A stretch of 64,000 nt of DNA from Gambelia wislizenii. Taxonomy: Eukaryota > Chordata > Lepidosauria > Squamata > Crotaphytidae. Within the stretch, counting starts at the first letter, position 1; each line of letters begins with the position of its first letter. A program made the translations under genes and the position numbers. The notes under the pieces are model-generated. The model ran no database searches, was not told the origin of the DNA, and worked only from the letters and a program-made list of their open reading frames with translations. Location of the stretch: positions 56,777,001-56,841,000 of the forward strand of contig JAUMIR010000003.1 in NCBI GenBank assembly GCA_030847615.1, written 5' to 3'. This document shows, piece by piece, positions 31,027 through 41,303 of the stretch.

Positions 31027-31832
31027 AGAATCATAGAATCATAGAGTTGGAAGAGACCACAAGGGCCAACTAGGCCAACCCCTGCAGGAACACACGATCA
31101 AAGCATTCCTGACAGATGACCATCCAGCCTCTGTTCAAAAACCTTCAAAGAAGGAGACTCCACCACACTCTGAGACAGTGTATTCCACTGCCAAACAGCT
31201 CTTACTGACAGGAAGTTCTTCCTAAAGTTTAGGTGGAATCTCTTTTCCTGTAGTTTGAGTCCTTTGCTCCATGTCCTAGTCTCTGGAGCAGCGGAAAACA
31301 GGCTTGCTCCATCCTCAGTATGACGTCCCTTAAAATATTTAAACATGGTGATCATGTCATCTTGTAACCATCTCTTCTCCAGGCTGAACGTATCCAGCTC
31401 CCTAAGCCGCTCCTCATAGGTCATGGTTTCCAGACCTCTCACCATTTTGGACACTCTCCCTTGAACATATTCCAGCTTGTCAATATCCTTCTTGAATTGT
31501 GGTGCCCAGAACTGAACACAGTATTCCAGGTGAGGTCTGACCAAAGCAGAATAGAGTGGCACTATTACTTCCCTTGATCTAGACACTATGTGTACTCCTA
31601 TTGATGCAGTCTAGAATTGCATTGGCTTTTTTAGCTGCTGCATCACACTATTGACTCATGTTCAGCTTTTGGTCCACTAAGACATCTCAATCCCTTTAGC
31701 ACGTACTGCCCTCAAGCCATGTGTCACCCATCCTATATCTGTGCATTTCATTTTTACTGCCCAAATGTAGTATCCTACATTTTTCACTATTGGAAATTGT
31801 TTTGTTAGTTTTGGCCCAGCTTTCGAATCTGT
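31027..31832 (-). mobile_element. CR1 LINE 3' end, minus strand
   Basis: The plus strand starts AGAATCATAGAATCATAGAG, the reverse complement of the CR1 terminal repeats, and proceeds through the CR1 3' region into RT-coding sequence up to CCCAGCTTTCGAATCTG. 5'-truncated in the RT thumb region. Confidence 0.9.
31098..31617 (-). pseudogene. CR1 RT C-terminal region, uninterrupted 162 codons
   Basis: The minus-strand frame 31,586-31,098 reads [56 protein letters not shown] and ends in WNTLSQSVVESPSLKVFEQ RLDGHL. This is the post-catalytic domain of CR1 RT. It lacks endonuclease, RT motifs A-C and a proper start, so it is a truncated relic even though the frame is open. Further upstream (31,617-31,830) homologous sequence continues with frame breaks. 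Confidence 0.85.
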
Positions 31833-31847
31833 TAAGGCCATAGAAGT

Positions 31848-32020
31848 GAGTGGCCATCACTACCTCTTGTGACAATGAATTCCACAACTTAACACTGTGG
31901 TGTGTGACCAAGTTGTACTTTTATCTGTCCTGAATTCAGCTGCTATGGATGACTCTCAACCACTTTTCCCACACTTCTATATGCTTCGTATTATGTCCCC
32001 TATTATTAGCCCCCCCCTGT
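31848..32020 (-). mobile_element. Old CR1-like LINE 3' region
   Basis: GTGACAATGAATTCCACAAC, TTTTATCTGTCCTGAATTC and ATTATGTCCCCTATTATTAG are characteristic of an older reptile CR1-like 3' region on the minus strand. It is cut at the right by the next MITE's surroundings. Confidence 0.55.
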
Positions 32021-32064
32021 TTTAGATGTTCTGTGAACTTATTATATCCTAAATTATATTCTTA

Positions 32065-32657
32065 GGGGTTGTCTATATGGTAAAAATACCCCTCACAGAA
32101 TTTGACAGGAATATGATCTGTCTTAATGGTATCCCGCATTGTCTCATCATATTGCGAAGGAGAGGGGCCAAAAAGAGGAAAAACTATGTGAGAAAAGCAT
32201 TTGCGGCTTTTCCTCACTTTTTAAAAAACTCCAGTGAGTTGCCCTTTTTCGTTTGTTAAGACAAGCAAATCAACATGAATCGCTTCCCCATACAACATAA
32301 AGCGCAAACCTTATTGGCCAAATGAGCACAGGGGATGGAGCTTAGTTACAGGAAAGTGCCTGCTGCCACCATATTGGATTTTTGCTTTAGTGAGTGATTG
32401 CTAAGGCGATAAAAAACGGATTTGTGCTTTCTTTTCTCCCCTCTTTTTTTTTTTTTTGAAAGGTGGAATATCACTTGTGCTCACCTAGAAATAGGTTTTT
32501 TTTTTAAAAAAAAAGTGGTGGCGGCAGATTTAAAAACATGAGTAATTCACTCGTGGTGCCATCTGGGCTACAGGCATGCAAAGTTTATGGGGGCTATAAA
32601 ACCATTAAGACAGGTCGCATCTGTGGAACAGTCTGTATTTTTTTCCTAGACAAGCTC
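32065..32657 (+). mobile_element. Harbinger-like MITE, copy D
   Basis: 593 bp from GGGGTTGTCTATATGG to, reverse complemented, GAGCTTGTCTAGG, with an exact TTA duplication (32,062-32,064; 32,658-32,660). Nearly collinear with copy B throughout. Poly-T (32,442-32,457) and T/A runs (32,495-32,514) occupy the middle, as in copy B. Confidence 0.85.
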
Positions 32658-32679
32658 TTAGTGTAAACTAAAGTAGACC

Positions 32680-32782
32680 CATTAAACCAGTGGAATGTAG
32701 CTGTGTGTTAACATCCCATTAAAGAATGAGTTCAGTAGGTTTATTCTAGTTGAAACTAATCACCAGGATTCAGGCCTATATA
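32680..32782. repeat. Old dispersed repeat piece
   Basis: AAGTAGACCCATTAAACCAG and GGTTTATTCTAGTTGAAAC resemble pieces at 3,836-4,095 and 62,560-62,680. Unclassified. Confidence 0.4.
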
Positions 32783-32840
32783 TATGTATATGTATATGTA
32801 TGTGTGTGTGTGTGTGTGTGTGTATGTGTGTGTGTGTATG
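32783..32840. repeat. (TATG)n/(TG)n microsatellite
   Basis: TATATGTATATGTATG passes into (TG)n with two TA interruptions. Confidence 0.9.
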
Positions 32841-32917
32841 TATATCCTTATTAGCTTTTTCAGTGCTTTGAGATTCATCAATTAAGGGATATCTTTTGGC
32901 TTGGACTGAGTCACTTT

Positions 32918-33105
32918 TTTGTTGTTATTCGCTGTCAAGTTGACTTTGACTTACAGCAACCTTATGAATGAGAGACCTCCAAGAACCCTGGTCATCAACT
33001 GCTGTTACAAATCTTGCAAATTCAGGGCCATGGCTCCCTCAGCCCAACTGCAGCGTGATCTCCCTCTTTTCCTATTGCCTTTGAACTTTACCAAGCATTG
33101 CCACT
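32918..33105 (-). mobile_element. Bov-B LINE 3' end, second copy
   Basis: TTGTTGTTATTCGCTGTCAA, AATGAGAGACCTCCAAG, TGCAAATTCAGGGCCATGGC and CTCCCTCTTTTCCTATTGCC match the copy at 25,285 and read on the minus strand. Only the last ~190 bp are present. Confidence 0.8.
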
Positions 33106-34721
33106 GAGTGCACTGAAGCACTTAGCCATTGTTAAAGTTGATTCCATGATGTCCATTTTCTGTGCTGTTGATGAGTCACTAAGAAGTATGAGGTCCCTGA
33201 TGTAAAAGGGAGACAATTCCTCAGAGGAACCTGCGAGGAGGAGGCTATCCAATAGGTTCTAGCTTGAGTGTCTCAGGGTTAAGGACATTCAGGCTGATAG
33301 GCGTCAGTTTAAGTTGGCTCTCAGGCTTGGAGCTTAGTTCAGTACCCCTGTAGTTTACAGTGACAATGTTCCTGACCCATGTAGTTTCTTGTTCTTTGCG
33401 TCAGAGTCCTTGCTCTAGCTCATGAGCGAAACGTTGCCATGGTGTGGCAACATTACTGTTTTGGGATTGCAATGCTCCAGATCTCTTCAGCCAGCATGAA
33501 TAATAGCTCTGCTTGCTACAGATTATAGAATTGGTATTGCAAATGGTAACCTGGTAGCGCTTGGAAAAGTGCCTGCATTTTCCCTGCTTACTTTTCATTC
33601 TTAAGAATGCTGCTTTTGCTGTTGCCTTGCGAAACACAACTATCAGCCCCCTGGTTTTGTAGATGTTCATCATGGTGATGTCATATATTTTAGATTATTA
33701 GATGTTACCAGGAAAGAGCATGGGATTCATGGCTGTAGTGCTGACTATCTAGTTCCAGTCTTTTAAGCTTAGTATAAAGGGAATCACTTCAGATGTCCAG
33801 GAAGACAACTTCCTACAGAATTTGATATATGCTGTAAATTTATTTATACTAGTATTAGTCAAGCTTCTGATCACCTCAAATAACATTCACAGCTCTTCTA
33901 AAGAGACAGGTGTCAAATCAAGAGCTTAATGTAAATAAGCACTTCAGTTTGGGAAGCTATGCCACATGCAATATTCATAAGGTTTCCCCTGCAGATGACA
34001 ATATTTGACTTGCATAGATGGCATAATAGTAGTTTTACTGCTGACTTTGCAGCTTCATTGCTGCTCTTGATTAATATTCAGTTCTTTTTATGATATGGCA
34101 TGATTGGATAAAGTTTTACTTTAGAGAAAGATGCAGGGTTTCTTCCTGAAAGGACTTCAAATAAAAAAATATAGAGAGTGTTACTATGGTTTATTTTTGC
34201 GAACATTGGTCCAGTATCATTTAAGTGCATCAGCTATTGTAAAGCACAGTGGTCAAAATGAAGGAATACCTTAGCTTTTCTGACATAATGTAAGAAAATC
34301 AGTTGTTTTAAGTTGAGCTGTATTCAGCAGTGCATAGATACCTTTACTCTTCTTTAAATTGCACGAGAACCCAGTTCTTTTGCTTCTAATATCCTAAATT
34401 GACTTTCTGTTCATGAAATTTATTTTTTACTACTGTGCATGAAGTCATGATAATTGAAGTCAATGAAACATGGAATGGAAGGGGTGGGAGAAGAGACCTG
34501 AAATGAATAACTTGTTAACCAACTTGTATTGACTTTTCTTTTAACTTCCTAATAGATAATTATCTAATTCTTCATTTTAATATGAAATATATCCTGATAA
34601 AGTGGGGAAAAAACACCTTGAGCAATTCTTATAACACAGAGTTGGGCTACAAAACTATGCAGAGCAGACATTTTCTCTTCTAACCCCACCTTTCTCCAAA
34701 CTCTAGGATCAGTTCAGGCAG
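33106..34721. other. Nothing recognised
   Basis: No repeat or exon could be supported. The sequence around 33,170-33,420 is a little richer in G+C than its surroundings, without any identified feature. Confidence 0.45.
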
Positions 34722-34775
34722 AGAGAAAGAAAAGATAGACTTGTAGCACCTTAAAGACTAACAATTTTATTCAGA
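34722..34775 (-). repeat. Fragment of a widespread amniote repeat
   Basis: GACTTGTAGCACCTTAAAGA and CTAACAATTTTATTCAGA is the reverse complement of a 3' end found in many reptile genomes; a plus-strand relative lies at 60,036. Parent element not identified. Confidence 0.5.
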
Positions 34776-34936
34776 AAAAGTTAACTACATTTAAGTCCCC
34801 TTGAAATCAGCTTTCTGCTTGAAGTTGATTTCACCATCTTCGGCATGCTTAAACTTCTCAAGGCTACACCTATAATTTTCATCATGCTGAAGAGCTGTTA
34901 CTTGCATTATACTGATAGCAGCTTTTCTTTTTCCAG

Positions 34937-35037
34937 TAAAAAATGTCTAAATGAACTCTTGGTCTTCAGGAGAAAGAGGTCTGGCACACATGAAGTTATA
35001 TACGACCAAAAGCCAAAAGGGAGATTGTCAGGCCCAG
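34937..35037 (+). CDS. Candidate internal exon, unidentified gene
   Basis: A strong acceptor (CTTTTCTTTTTCCAG, ending at 34,936) and a strong donor (CCCAG/GTAAGA at 35,038) enclose 101 bp. Only one frame is open: one base, then 33 codons, KKCLNELLVFRRKRSGTHEV followed by IYDQKPKGRLSGP, then one base. Entry is therefore after two codon bases and exit after one, so it cannot be joined directly to the candidate first exon at 7,324 (phase 0) without another exon. I do not recognise the peptide. The surroundings contain no transposon match, which favours a real exon over an exonised repeat, but a chance splice-site pair or a non-coding RNA exon remains possible. Confidence 0.35.
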
Positions 35038-35344
35038 GTAAGAACATGTTACTTGTGCTTTTCCAGTCTCTGATGAGGATGGTTCCACTGAAGACTGAAG
35101 AAAGAAAGTCAGGTGATGATCTGGAGCAGACAGACTGCATCGATGGCTCTTCAGCTACACAGTGTTGTTGTGACTGACATTGGCTGGAATCCTTTTGGTG
35201 CCTTATGAAAGAAGAAAGGCATTGGATAAATAGGCTGTTCAGAATAGATACATTTTGTCTGCTTTCCCTCTCTGCTGTAACAGAACCCTAGAAAAAGTAC
35301 AACTAACAGCTCAGTGTGCCAAAAGGATTGTTTTGCCAAAATGG
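35038..35344. other. Unassigned
   Basis: Flank of the candidate exon; no other feature seen. Confidence 0.4.
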
Positions 35345-35425
35345 CAAACAAAACAAAAAACAAAAAAACCCCAAAACATAAAAAAACCCAACAAACAACA
35401 ACAACAACAACAAAACCAACCAAGC
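35345..35425. repeat. (CAAAA)n/(CAA)n low-complexity tract
   Basis: A-rich tract with C every three to six bases, ending in a run of CAA units. Open frames on both strands (Lys/Thr-rich and Leu/Val/Phe-rich) are artefacts of the repeat. Confidence 0.85.
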
Positions 35426-35574
35426 AAAAAACAGTATTGACAGACGGTTATGTGATCCACAGGAAACCCAGCAGAGTAGCCCATCATTCAGCACCTTGTT
35501 GAGAAGTTTGGAAGAAATGAGGAAAGAGTTTACTTTTTTGGTACAAGTTGCCCCCTTCCCTGTATGAGCAGTAT

Positions 35575-35850
35575 CAGTACCTGCAGTTTCGATTATCCAT
35601 TGTCTGAAAAATAAGCTCTCTCTAGGGATTCCCTAGGTCCTCCAACATGCTGTGAAAGTTACCATAGAGTTGTGCTGGAACCGCCTAGAGAGGCATCCTC
35701 TCTAGGCATTTCCTAGGCCCTCCAGTGCAACTCTGTGGCAACTTTCACTAGTTCCTGTAGCATGCTCCTGTGGAGTTTGCTATTACCCATGGTTTCAAGT
35801 ATTTGTGGTAAGTCTGGGGACGTATCTCCTGTAGATACTGCAGGCAATCT
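35575..35850. mobile_element. Diverged palindromic, pogo-like MITE
   Basis: CCTGCAGTTTCGATTATCC at the left and ACGTATCTCCTGTAGATACT at the right have the style of a Tigger-like MITE. Inside, CATGCTGTGAAAGTTACCAT (35,648) is repeated in inverted form at 35,730-35,765 (GGCAACTTTCAC...GCATG), and CCTAGAGAGG meets its complement CCTCTCTAGG at 35,685-35,706. Confidence 0.55.
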
Positions 35851-36962
35851 GTAGTTTCAAACTGGTCAGAACTATTCTAAGCAAAGAAGACCATTAGGAT
35901 GCTCCATAAAACTAAACCAGCTATTGAGAGGAACTTCACATGTAGCCAGAAGCCTGCCAGAAGCCTTTCAAAAGCCCCCCTCCCCCTGCCAACCCCCCAG
36001 TTTTGGTGACTTTTTCACTTTGATGTTGAAGAAGGGGAAAATTGTTATTGTTTGCATGGTGCATTTGATAATAGCAAGAGCAGAAAGAAACCTGGACATA
36101 ACTGAACATTTGCAATTTTAACAAACATACCTTGAACAATTATATCCTATAAGTGCAAAATAATTAGGTAGCCTTTGGCTCTCTTTACAAGTATGTTACA
36201 TGGTGCTACCATTGGTGTTTCCTTGAAATGCCCTGCCCATTCTCATTCCAGTCAGAGATGGAATGAGAAAGGTATGAAAAGATGCTTATTCATAGCCAAT
36301 TTTTGGTCAAGAACTAATTTGATGAACTAATAAAAAAGAGAATAGGTCTGCTGTTCTACTCAGTCTGTCAAACCTCTCTTGGACCTCAGCTGCAACTTGT
36401 AATCTCTCTGCAAACTTTCAGCAACAGTAGCAAGTGGTCTTTGCTGATTTTGTCCATGATCAAAGGATTATATGTTCCTCTGGTGAATGAGTTTCCAATG
36501 AAGCCCAATTACTACTTTCCAGATTTAGAGAGTGAGTTCATAATTGACATCCCAGCTCTGTGCTTCTGTTCAGTCAGAGTCTTCATGTGTTCAGAACTAG
36601 CATGGGCATGAGAAAACATTGAAGTGTTTTAAAGTATTCTAGTATCTTTCAAATCCTCATAGATCAAAAGACTCCAGGTTTCTAAACAGTTTCGGATGAA
36701 ACTTCGCTAAAGTGGTTTATCTTGCTTTTACTTTTACAAAATAAGCATAACTCTTATGAGGTATAAATGTTTTCAGGGGAACTGTCAGTGACTGATTTCT
36801 ATTGCCTACTCATAGAATTTTCCATTTCACTCTGACCAGATGCAGCTTTCTAGTACCCCTCAAGAGCTGGGCATTCAAGAAAAAGAGCTGGCATTATCAG
36901 AAGCTCTCTGGAGCATCAGGGATATCCCGCAGTGGAAAGCATATCTTCCAACTGTTCCAGTT
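35851..36962. other. Nothing recognised
   Basis: No repeat family or exon supported. Confidence 0.45.
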
Positions 36963-37432
36963 CATAGAATCACAGAGCTGGAACGTGCCTCATGGGCCAT
37001 CAAGTCCAACACCCTGCTCAGTGCAGGATCTCCAGCTAAAGCATCCTCAGCTATCCATCCTCTTTTTGAAGACATCCAGAGAAGGAGACCCCACCACTTC
37101 TCTAGGCAATTGGTTCCTTTGTCAAATTGCTCTTAGTGTCAAGACGTTCCTTCTAATGTTCAGTCAAAATCTACCCTCCTGTAACTTAAAAAAAAACAAA
37201 AAACAATTAGAACTAGTCCTACCCTCTCAGGCAGGAGAAACCAGGCCTGCTCCCTCCTTTCTGTGACAACACTTGAGGTATTTAAAAAGGGCAATCACAT
37301 CACCCCCTCAATCTTCTTTCCACCAAGCTGAACATGACCAGCTTCTTAAACCTTTCCTCATTTGCTTTGTTCTCCAAACCTCTTATCATCCTTGTTGCCC
37401 TTCTGGCTGAGAGTTCTAAATGCCCCTCCCTA
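36963..37432 (-). mobile_element. Older CR1 subfamily 3' end
   Basis: CATAGAATCACAGAGCTGGA, GTCCAACACCCTGCTCAGTG and CATCCAGAGAAGGAGACCC mark the CR1 3' region on the minus strand; further right GGTATTTAAAAAGGGCAATC and CCAAGCTGAACATGACCAGC. Divergence and an A-rich insertion at 37,189-37,206 show it is older than the copies at 31,027 and 57,712. Confidence 0.8.
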
Positions 37433-37435
37433 AAC

Positions 37436-37510
37436 TGCAAATCCCAGGATTCCACAGGAGGCAGCCACAGCAATTAAAGTGGAATAATAGTGCTATAACA
37501 GTGTAGTGTG
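37436..37510. mobile_element. Right half of a MITE (AAACTGCAAATCCCAGGATT type)
   Basis: CCCTAAACTGCAAATCCCAG, then AAGTGGAATAATAGTGCTAT and AACAGTGTAGTGTG match the right half of the element at 21,316-21,535, cut off before its GAAAGGGCC end by the next element. Confidence 0.65.
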
Positions 37511-37513
37511 TTA

Positions 37514-38082
37514 GGAGATTTTCACAAAGGGGCCAAATGCCCCATTTCTACTCTGCAAGCCCCTCTCCCATCCCTGCTATGGGATTAAGGAAAATGTTCA
37601 CACACTTACCTTAATCCCGCAGCAGGAACATCCTCCCTCTCCCCTCGGCTTCACTGCTGTAAATGCAGGTGCTGTAAAGCTGCCGTAAGGCAAATCCTGC
37701 TCATTCTCGTACCCCCCCACGTCAAAACAGTACACAAAGCACGAAAACACATACAAAAACATAAAGATAACCCAGGGAGGGGGGGAAAGGGTGCCACTTA
37801 CCTGGGTGTCTTGTTTCTGCCTGAAAGTGTCCAGAACAGACCTCCCCCCCACACCTGTCATCACGGGAGAGGAACGTGACACCTTTCAGACCACCCGTGA
37901 TTCTGTGACGGAAATGGAACAGGTGGTAATTAACGACTTCTCCCTATGATTGAAATATCATAGGGAGACAACAGAACAGTCACGTTGAGGGTACGGATTG
38001 GGTGACGTCATCTGAAAGAAAAAAAATTCAGTGACCCTGTTCCGTGCCTGCAACGGAACATATCGCTGGTGTGAAAATCTCC
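37514..38082. mobile_element. 569-bp DNA transposon-like element with GGAGATTTTCAC ends
   Basis: The left end GGAGATTTTCACA and the reverse complement of the right end GGAGATTTTCACACC are inverted repeats; flanking triplets are TTA and ATA. Interior is GC-richer than the surroundings and includes a perfect 12-bp hairpin TCTCCCTATGAT / ATCATAGGGAGA (37,939-37,968). The first eleven bases, GGAGATTTTCA, are identical to the ends of the foldback element at 25,411. No transposase frame is present. Confidence 0.65.
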
Positions 38083-38356
38083 ATAATCTCCTCAGTCAAA
38101 GAAAAAGAACTTCTGCACCAGCTTGTCTGTTCTTCCTTGTTAACAACTTTCCCTGTCCCTATTGCTTGACCACACATGGCCAAACATGGGAAAGGGTTTT
38201 GTTTGTTTTGTTTTGTTTTTGCTCAGTGGGAAGCATCAAATTTTGATCATATCCCCTCAGTTCTATATCATCACCTGTTTTTATTCTGGACTTATAAAAA
38301 TGGAATTCTTATAACAGTTTCCTTCCTATCATTCAAGTTTTATGAAACAAATAAAA
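38083..38356. other. Unassigned
   Basis: Contains a TTTTG-repeat at about 38,197-38,220; nothing else. Confidence 0.4.
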
Positions 38357-38416
38357 TCATAGAATCATAGAATTGTAGATTTGGAAGAGACCACTATGGC
38401 CATCCAGTCCAACCCG
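38357..38416 (-). mobile_element. CR1 extreme 3' end
   Basis: CATAGAATCATAGAATTGTA, GGAAGAGACCACTATGGCC and CAGTCCAACCC: terminal ~60 bp of a CR1 on the minus strand. Confidence 0.8.
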
Positions 38417-38811
38417 CTAATATATTTTAAAAATCATTATTATGCTACACACATGTCAAGTCTTGCCCCTCCCCAGTTTTCTAAATGATGCTTTTCATTT
38501 GTTATAAATATAACGGAAAGAGGGGGGGTGTAAGAAAAGGGAGGAAGGAGAGATTGTGCTTTGATAGGTAGTAGGAAGGGTAGTTTTTTGATGAATTCCT
38601 TTGTCCCCCATGAATCCCGTTATCCAGTTTGTGGCCATTTTAAAACTTCTTTAACAAAAGGAAGGTGACAAAATGTTGGCAAAAAAGGAGAAAACAAAAA
38701 GCCTTGCATTTCTATACCCAGAAACTAACCATTCAATTACACAAAGTTACATATACTACCCAACAGGGATTCACAGCATATAAACCCCAGACACACTCCT
38801 ACCCAACTATT
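38417..38811. other. Unassigned
   Basis: G-run AGAGGGGGGG at 38,520 and no recognised element. Confidence 0.4.
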
Positions 38812-38935
38812 CTCTGACACAGATGCAGTCTGGACACAGATGCAGGCAAAACGTCAGAAAGAAACTATTCCAGAACATGGCCTCACAGCCCCCCCCCCAA
38901 AAAAAACCCCAAAGGAAAATCTATGGATGCCGGCC
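38812..38935 (+). mobile_element. Penelope-like 3' fragment with hammerhead-like core
   Basis: CTGACACAGATGCAG, then CACAGATGCAGGCAAAACGTCAG, followed by TTCCAGAACATGGCCTCACA, an A-rich stretch, and CTATGGATGCCGGCCGTGAA. The CTGA ... G(A/C)AAACGTC arrangement resembles the conserved core of hammerhead ribozymes carried by Penelope-like elements. Here GCAAAAC replaces the expected GCGAAAC, so activity is unlikely. Attribution to Penelope is from the family's style, not from a protein. Confidence 0.45.
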
Positions 38936-39251
38936 GTGAAAGCCTTCGGCTTTACAGCCACTTAATTGCCTACAATAAATTATATAAGAATATAGACCCT
39001 TCTTAAAATATGCAACTGCTTATTAATCATAGTAGGCTAAATCTAGCAATAATCATACCTTGAGTAAACTCATCGAAACATATGAATTTTCTTAGTACAG
39101 CTGACATAAATTGCATCTGATGTCAATGCAGTAATCTATGGAGAACTAACACTGGATTTAATTTAATATTTCTTCCTTTTTTCCACCTGCCAATTCCCTC
39201 ACTGCCCTCCTCAAACTGAAGCATCCCTGTTGGCTATGAGACTATCAGATG
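38936..39251. other. Unassigned
   Basis: No feature recognised. Confidence 0.4.
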
Positions 39252-39331
39252 TGTTGTGGATGTTGTTGTGTGCCTTCAAGTCATTTCCAATTTATGGTGA
39301 ACCTATAATGGAGTTTTCTCAGCAAGATTTG
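39252..39331 (-). mobile_element. Sauria SINE tail fragment
   Basis: TTGTTGTGTGCCTTCAAGTC, ATTTCCAATTTATGGTGAAC and CTATAATGGAGTTTTCTCAG: the Bov-B-like tail on the minus strand, with the tRNA part missing. Confidence 0.8.
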
Positions 39332-39380
39332 CTTAGAACACGGCCTCACAGCCCGGAAAAAAAAACAAGGAAAATCTAAA
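39332..39380 (+). mobile_element. Penelope-like 3' fragment joined to the SINE tail
   Basis: GAACACGGCCTCACAGCCC, an A run, and AAGGAAAATCTA match one arm of the hairpin at 6,983-7,069 and the piece at 38,870. It begins exactly where the SINE tail stops. Confidence 0.6.
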
Positions 39381-40752
39381 AATGCTAATCTTTAAGGCTT
39401 TGATGTATATTCTTCATTATAAGAACTCTGAAACTCAAAGTGGACCTGATCACTAATCACATTAATTCCCTGGATGGATAGTGTTACATCTCCAATCTTA
39501 AGCACATTTACCTAAGAGCAAGTTTCATTGAAGATAGTGAGGCTTTTGAGTAAATATACGTAAGGCCATGATCATTCCACGCCCCCCCCCCCTTAATTCT
39601 ACCAACTAAGGATGTGCATAGTGTGAGCAATAAGAGATGTTGTTCACAGTGTTTTGGTGGTATGCAGAATTTACACTGGTAATTTTGACCAAGAAACTAA
39701 GTACTGTAGTTGAGAACAAAATGTAAATGTAACTTGCCTCTTCTCCCTGCAGTAACTGGTGTGACATGTTTCTGGAATGAATGTTTCTGTGAACATTTGG
39801 TTTGCCTCTTTGAAGCATTACTGTATTCCAGGAAGCATATTTTCACGTCACCCAAACAGTTTCAATTCACATCCATCTTCAGTGGTATTTTACATTTCTC
39901 AGCTTGCCATGTTTATTTTGTCTTTGTGATCCTTGGCTCAGATGCCCCCAAGCCTCTCCAAATGTTCTTTGTGATGCACTATTGCAAGAGTTGTGTGAAA
40001 ATTAAACGGCAGGGACTTTATGGGTTGGACTCTTTGTACTGCTTGAAAGAAGTGTTTGCATGCTGTACGCTGTATACGTGCAGGCATTTCCCCCTCAAAA
40101 TCTTCTTATAATACATACGAGACATTCCACAAGGGAAAGAGAACACACAGCAGCAAACCGTGAGGACAGATGTAGTAAGGGCAACAATTTGGGAATGTTG
40201 TCAGTTGGCAAAGCTGGTAAAATCTCATTGCTCTTAGCAAAACTAAACAATTCCTGCATGTGTTGAGGTCTATCCAGCTTTCTCAGTTGGCTTTGTGGCT
40301 GCTTATGTTTGATGTTGGTTTTTGTACTGTTGAAATGTTTAGTACATTTACTCTGGTGCTCTAATTTGTATTTAATTTTATTATTATTTAATGCGGCTCT
40401 AGAGGCCCTTTGGACCACAAAACAACATGCAGCCCCCCCCATCTCTTCCTGTGTGTAGTTGCAAGAATTTTCCCCCCACCTCAGCAGCCAGTGTTACTGT
40501 ATCTCCCAGCCAATGTTAGCTTTGGAAATGCTTTGGTTTTTGCAGTGAATTAGGAAGCTTCTTTGAAGTGATGGGCCTGTCATGGCTTGTGTTTTTTCTC
40601 TCTCTCTCTCTTGGAGGTTGCTTCATGCAAATTGTTTCCTAGCTGAAATCCACAGAATTGTGTTTGTATCGGCTAAAAAAATGCAGACCTTACATAGTCA
40701 GCATGTGTTATTCAAGTTTGCCATCCCTAAAGACAGCACTGTGGATGTAAGG
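39381..40752. other. Unassigned; one 133-codon open frame
   Basis: The plus-strand frame 39,710-40,111 is open for 133 codons in AT-rich sequence, and CTTCTCCCTGCAG at 39,740-39,752 is a good acceptor. The peptide is Cys- and Phe-rich with no motif I know, and no donor follows. It may be a chance frame or a 3' terminal exon. C run at 39,582-39,591. Confidence 0.3.
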
Positions 40753-41201
40753 CAGGGGTCAGAAAAGTGCACCTGCAGGCTGCATGCAGTTCCAGGAACA
40801 TTTTCATAGCTGCCAAAGGGTATTTAAAAAAAAAAAAATCTGGGGAGGTTTTTGTCCCAAATTGCCCTCTGGAGCCAGGAGAACACATTGGAGGCCTAGG
40901 GGAGAACATTTATTGACAGTTCCCCCCCCCCCATCGTCCTCTGGGCCATTTGAAGCTCAGGAGAGGCCATTTTTTTTTCAACAGGAAATGGCTGGAATTC
41001 AACCTCCAGGTAATGGGGAAAAGTCCTCTTCTGGCTCGAAAATGGCAGAAAAAGAGCTGAAAATGTAGATAAATTTTCCCCATGTCCCCTTTGGACACTG
41101 GGAGGCATTGAGGGAAAATAAAATCAACAGGGGTGTGTGGCCCTCCAAGATCTCCTGGAGGCAAATGCAGTCCCCTAATTCCTTACAGTTGCCTACCCCT
41201 G
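40753..41201. mobile_element. hAT-like non-autonomous element, 449 bp
   Basis: Ends CAGGGGTCAGAAAAGTG and, reverse complemented, CAGGGGTAGGCAACTGTA share CAGGGGT, typical of hAT/Charlie transposons. Flanking 8-mers (ATGTAAGG and TAGGTGTG) do not match, so the duplication is lost or the left boundary is slightly off. Interior holds repeated GGCCATTTT-type text. Overlapping small frames are not transposase. Confidence 0.6.
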
Positions 41202-41256
41202 TAGGTGTGTATAGAAGACTGGTGAGGAGTTTAGTTTTGGGGTTTCTCATCCATCA

Positions 41257-41303
41257 TGTTTGTAGTTGTTGTGTGCCTTCTAGTCATTTCTGATTTATAT
41301 ACC
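41257..41303 (-). mobile_element. Sauria SINE tail scrap
   Basis: TTGTAGTTGTTGTGTGCCTT and CTAGTCATTTCTGATTTATA: last ~45 bp of the SINE tail. Confidence 0.65.

Noticed and set aside
31098..31586. A functional 162-residue gene
   Set aside because: The frame is open but is the C-terminal fragment of CR1 reverse transcriptase, 5'-truncated with no promoter.
33106..33420. Possible LTR at 33.1-33.4 kb
   Set aside because: Slightly GC-richer sequence, but no TG...CA ends, no flanking duplication and no ordered TATA/AATAAA signals.
35151..35502. Hydrophobic Val/Leu/Phe frame that looks like a membrane protein
   Set aside because: It is the antisense of a CAA/CAAAA low-complexity tract.
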